7,013 bases of DNA from Pseudomonadales bacterium. Its GTDB lineage: Bacteria; Pseudomonadota; Gammaproteobacteria; Pseudomonadales; Pseudohongiellaceae. Positions 5,476 to 7,013 of the stretch are shown in pieces. Numbering within the stretch: position 1 is the stretch's first letter; each line of letters opens with the position of its first letter. The stretch covers positions 1 to 7,013 of the forward strand of contig JAKSCP010000436.1 of assembly GCA_022360535.1 (NCBI GenBank), written 5' to 3'. The notes under the pieces are model-generated. The model ran no database searches. It was not told where the DNA came from and saw only the letters and a list, made by a program, of their open reading frames with translations. A program made the position numbers and the translations under genes.

Positions 5476-6543
5476 TTAGCAATCGAGATTGCCTGCAGAG
5501 ACAATTAGCTCCAGCAGTCTCGTGAATTCTCTGTCAGTAATTCCGTCCGTTCCGAAGAACCGCCGACTTAACTGGGCGATGGTGGACGCACCGTTCGGAG
5601 TATCCACGGTATGGGCAACGACTAGATTGCAGGTGGGTGCAATGTATAAATAGTGTCCGCGATTACCTGTGCCAGCAAAGGCTTTGCCTTGAATGTTTGG
5701 TACTGGGAAGCGGCGCTTATTTCCCTGATCAACCCACCACAAGTAGCCATAGTGTGTATCGAAGTTGGCGAATTCATAGTTGGTGGGTATGCCATCCGTG
5801 GATTTTTCTACCCATTCTTCTGACAGGATTCGATTGCCTTCCCACATTCCCCTGTTTAAGTAGAGTTGACCAAATCTCGCCATATCCCTGGTTGATACTT
5901 TAAAGAGATAGAGCCGGTGATCGGACTTGTTGCCACGCATGGCTTCGGCCCAGTTGGTTCGATCTACATACTCTACGTCAGCGGGTGAAAAATCCTCCAT
6001 GCCCAATGGTTGTGCAAAGAATTCATCAAACGCCTGGTGAATGGTCCTGCCAGTTTCCTGTTCCCAGATAGTGCCAAGTGCATTGAAATCCCAGTTGTTG
6101 TAAATCCAGTATTCCCCAGGAGGGTATTGTTCGCGCGCCGGCATAAAATCCCACCAACCCGCTTCATAGAGGGAGCGATGAACGATTCCGGAACGAGATT
6201 GCAGGAGGCTTTCGACGGTTGCGGTTTTTTCCTGTTGGGTTAGTCGTGGATCAGTATCATCAATACCTATCTCTGCAAGACTGCGATCCAGTGCAATCCA
6301 GCCCCTGTCATAAGCAATGCCAAACAGCCCGCTCAGAAAACTCTTACGAATAGAGGCAACATTGTATTTGCTGCTCACGTCGCCCCAGGCCACAACTGCC
6401 TCTCCGTTGTGCAGAACGTTCAGCGCGGCTGATTCCAGGGAGTCGTAATATTCTTTCAGACTATTGAGATTGGACTGACTCCACTGACCAAATGAGTTGC
6501 TGGTCATACAACAGATAACAGCGATAACAAATAGTCTGGTCAT
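5476..6543 (-). CDS. Exported serine hydrolase, class C beta-lactamase/penicillin-binding-like family
   Basis: This 355-residue protein starts with a signal peptide (hydrophobic 4-13, probable cleavage near the SFGQ at 17-20). The catalytic motifs of the beta-lactamase/DD-peptidase superfamily appear in order: S64-I-R-K67 (SxxK, nucleophile and general base), Y148-N-N150 (YxN, within PPGEYWIYNNWDFNALG) and G291-T-G293 in the place of KTG/HTG. Linking elements are also typical: LLQSRSGI (113-120), STRDMARFGQLYLNRG (217-232) and YGYLWWVDQG (265-274). Length and order match the 'serine hydrolase' class C group, which includes esterases, peptidases and few true beta-lactamases, so resistance should not be assumed. 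It should act in the periplasm. GGAG 6 bases before the ATG supports the start. A TATACT at 6620-6615 on its strand could be a -10, but I see no good -35. Upstream lies what seems to be a broken AraC regulator. Confidence 0.9.
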   Translation of the reverse strand: MTRLFVIAVICCMTSNSFGQWSQSNLNSLKEYYDSLESAALNVLHNGEAVVAWGDVSSKYNVASIRKSFLSGLFGIAYDRGWIALDRSLAEIGIDDTDPRLTQQEKTATVESLLQSRSGIVHRSLYEAGWWDFMPAREQYPPGEYWIYNNWDFNALGTIWEQETGRTIHQAFDEFFAQPLGMEDFSPADVEYVDRTNWAEAMRGNKSDHRLYLFKVSTRDMARFGQLYLNRGMWEGNRILSEEWVEKSTDGIPTNYEFANFDTHYGYLWWVDQGNKRRFPVPNIQGKAFAGTGNRGHYLYIAPTCNLVVAHTVDTPNGASTIAQLSRRFFGTDGITDREFTRLLELIVSAGNLDC

Positions 6544-6687
6544 AGCTCACTCCGGCGTAGGTCTTTTCTGTGACGATAGATTCGTTTGAAGTGAGAACCA
6601 CCGTCATGCCGGGGAGTATAAGAATGGGAAGCGAGCAACTTGTCCCGATTTACAAATCAGAACACTGCGGAGGCGTTGTGAGCCGCC

Positions 6688-6888
6688 TTAGAGGGCGTAT
6701 TTGGACGGAATCGTGCCGGTTTCGGTTTTGAACGCGCGGTAGAAAGCCGAGCGCGAGTTGAATCCTACCTGCTGGGCCAGTACACCGACATTGCTCTGTT
6801 CGGTATACCTTTCCAAAAAAGCAGCAACGCGGAGTTTGTTAATGTAGTCGTTGAATCGCCCAAAGTGTTGATTCACTGCCTGGGACAT
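6688..6888 (-). pseudogene. C-terminal remnant of an AraC-family regulator
   Basis: The 66-residue reading frame carries only the end of an AraC DNA-binding domain. Its first residues (SQAVNQHFG, FNDYINKLRV) belong to the tail of the first helix-turn-helix and the linker helix. VGVLAQQVGFNSRSAFYRAFKTETGTIPSKYAL (34-66) is the complete second helix-turn-helix and closing motif. Intact family members are at least 250 residues long, and the sensor part and the first recognition helices are missing here. In frame, a TAG stop lies at 6913-6915, only eight codons upstream of the ATG. HFGRFNDYIN also seems one residue short of the usual HxGxNFxDFIN. An AAGGA lies 5 bases before the ATG, so a short protein could still be made. 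The remnant is on the same strand as the serine hydrolase, 144 bases upstream of it, and may once have controlled it. Confidence 0.7.
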
Positions 6889-6924
6889 GGTGTTCCTTGG
6901 GGCCCTGCTTCTCTAGAATCATCA

Positions 6925-7013
6925 AACGGCAGGCAGTTTTGCACCTTGGAACGCAAGGAGAGAGCATTGAAGCACCAACACTGACGTCATCACGACGAAC
7001 AAATGATTGAACA
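6925..7013 (-). pseudogene. Possible N-terminal membrane-helix stub of the same broken AraC gene
   Basis: In a different frame of the minus strand, entering from the right edge, the sequence reads FNHLFVVMTSVLVLQCSLLA before a TGA at 6924-6922. This is a clearly hydrophobic, helix-like stretch. One known AraC subgroup has an N-terminal multi-helix membrane domain and a C-terminal DNA-binding domain. A large internal deletion in such a gene would leave exactly a first membrane helix followed closely by the HTH tail found at 6688-6888. This is inference from hydrophobicity and position. The stretch is short, runs off the window, and could be non-coding chance. Confidence 0.25.

Noticed and set aside
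5479..5492. GCAATC-GA-GATTGC near-palindrome at the end of the serine hydrolase gene
   Set aside because: The arms are only six bases, the loop is too small for a good hairpin, and the bases encode the last residues of the protein.
5476..6543. Calling the serine hydrolase a beta-lactamase resistance gene
   Set aside because: The SxxK and YxN motifs are shared by esterases and peptidases of the same superfamily, the third motif is GTG rather than KTG, and nothing around it suggests a resistance cassette or mobile element.
6958..7013. Plus-strand ATG at 7003-7005 as the start of a gene running off the right edge
   Set aside because: No Shine-Dalgarno sequence is at the right distance and only a few codons are visible.

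Overview
The window looks like chromosomal DNA of a Gram-negative bacterium, most likely a gammaproteobacterium. This is inferred from family content, strong Shine-Dalgarno sites, exported and lipoprotein-type signals and roughly balanced GC; no rRNA or other phylogenetic marker is present. It is densely coded. I see no tRNA, IS element, CRISPR array or phage gene.

Layout. (1) 51-545, plus: an exported SRPBCC-fold protein, closed by a textbook intrinsic terminator (575-612). (2) 658-1038 and 1176-1715, minus: a small DUF4383-type membrane protein and an exported DUF4142 (ferritin-like) protein. (3) 1889-2836, plus: an AraC-family regulator of the cupin_6 type, divergent from the DUF4142 gene. 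A 21-bp-spaced direct repeat lies just upstream of its promoter. (4) 2881-3753, minus: an ECF41-type sigma factor with a fused SnoaL-like C-terminal domain. (5) 3940-5405, plus: a three-gene operon divergent from the sigma gene, encoding a four-helix membrane protein, a carboxymuconolactone decarboxylase/AhpD-like protein with a CGPC motif, and an exported cupin. (6) 5476-6543, minus: an exported class C beta-lactamase-family serine hydrolase. (7) 6688 to the right edge, minus: what appears to be a decayed AraC-type regulator.

The most coherent system is items 4 and 5. The 186-bp gap between the sigma gene and the operon holds two divergent copies of TGTCACA-N16-CGTC, one facing each way, each exact in both elements and spacing. 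This is the promoter signature I know for ECF41 sigma factors. It predicts that the sigma factor transcribes both itself and the membrane protein-CMD-cupin operon. ECF41 sigma factors have no separate anti-sigma factor; the fused SnoaL-like domain is the expected control element. What the three target proteins do together is not known from the sequence. A redox or small-molecule detoxification role spanning cytoplasm, membrane and periplasm is a reasonable guess.

The AraC gene and the divergent DUF4142 gene may form a second small regulatory unit. The serine hydrolase may have lost its neighbouring regulator.
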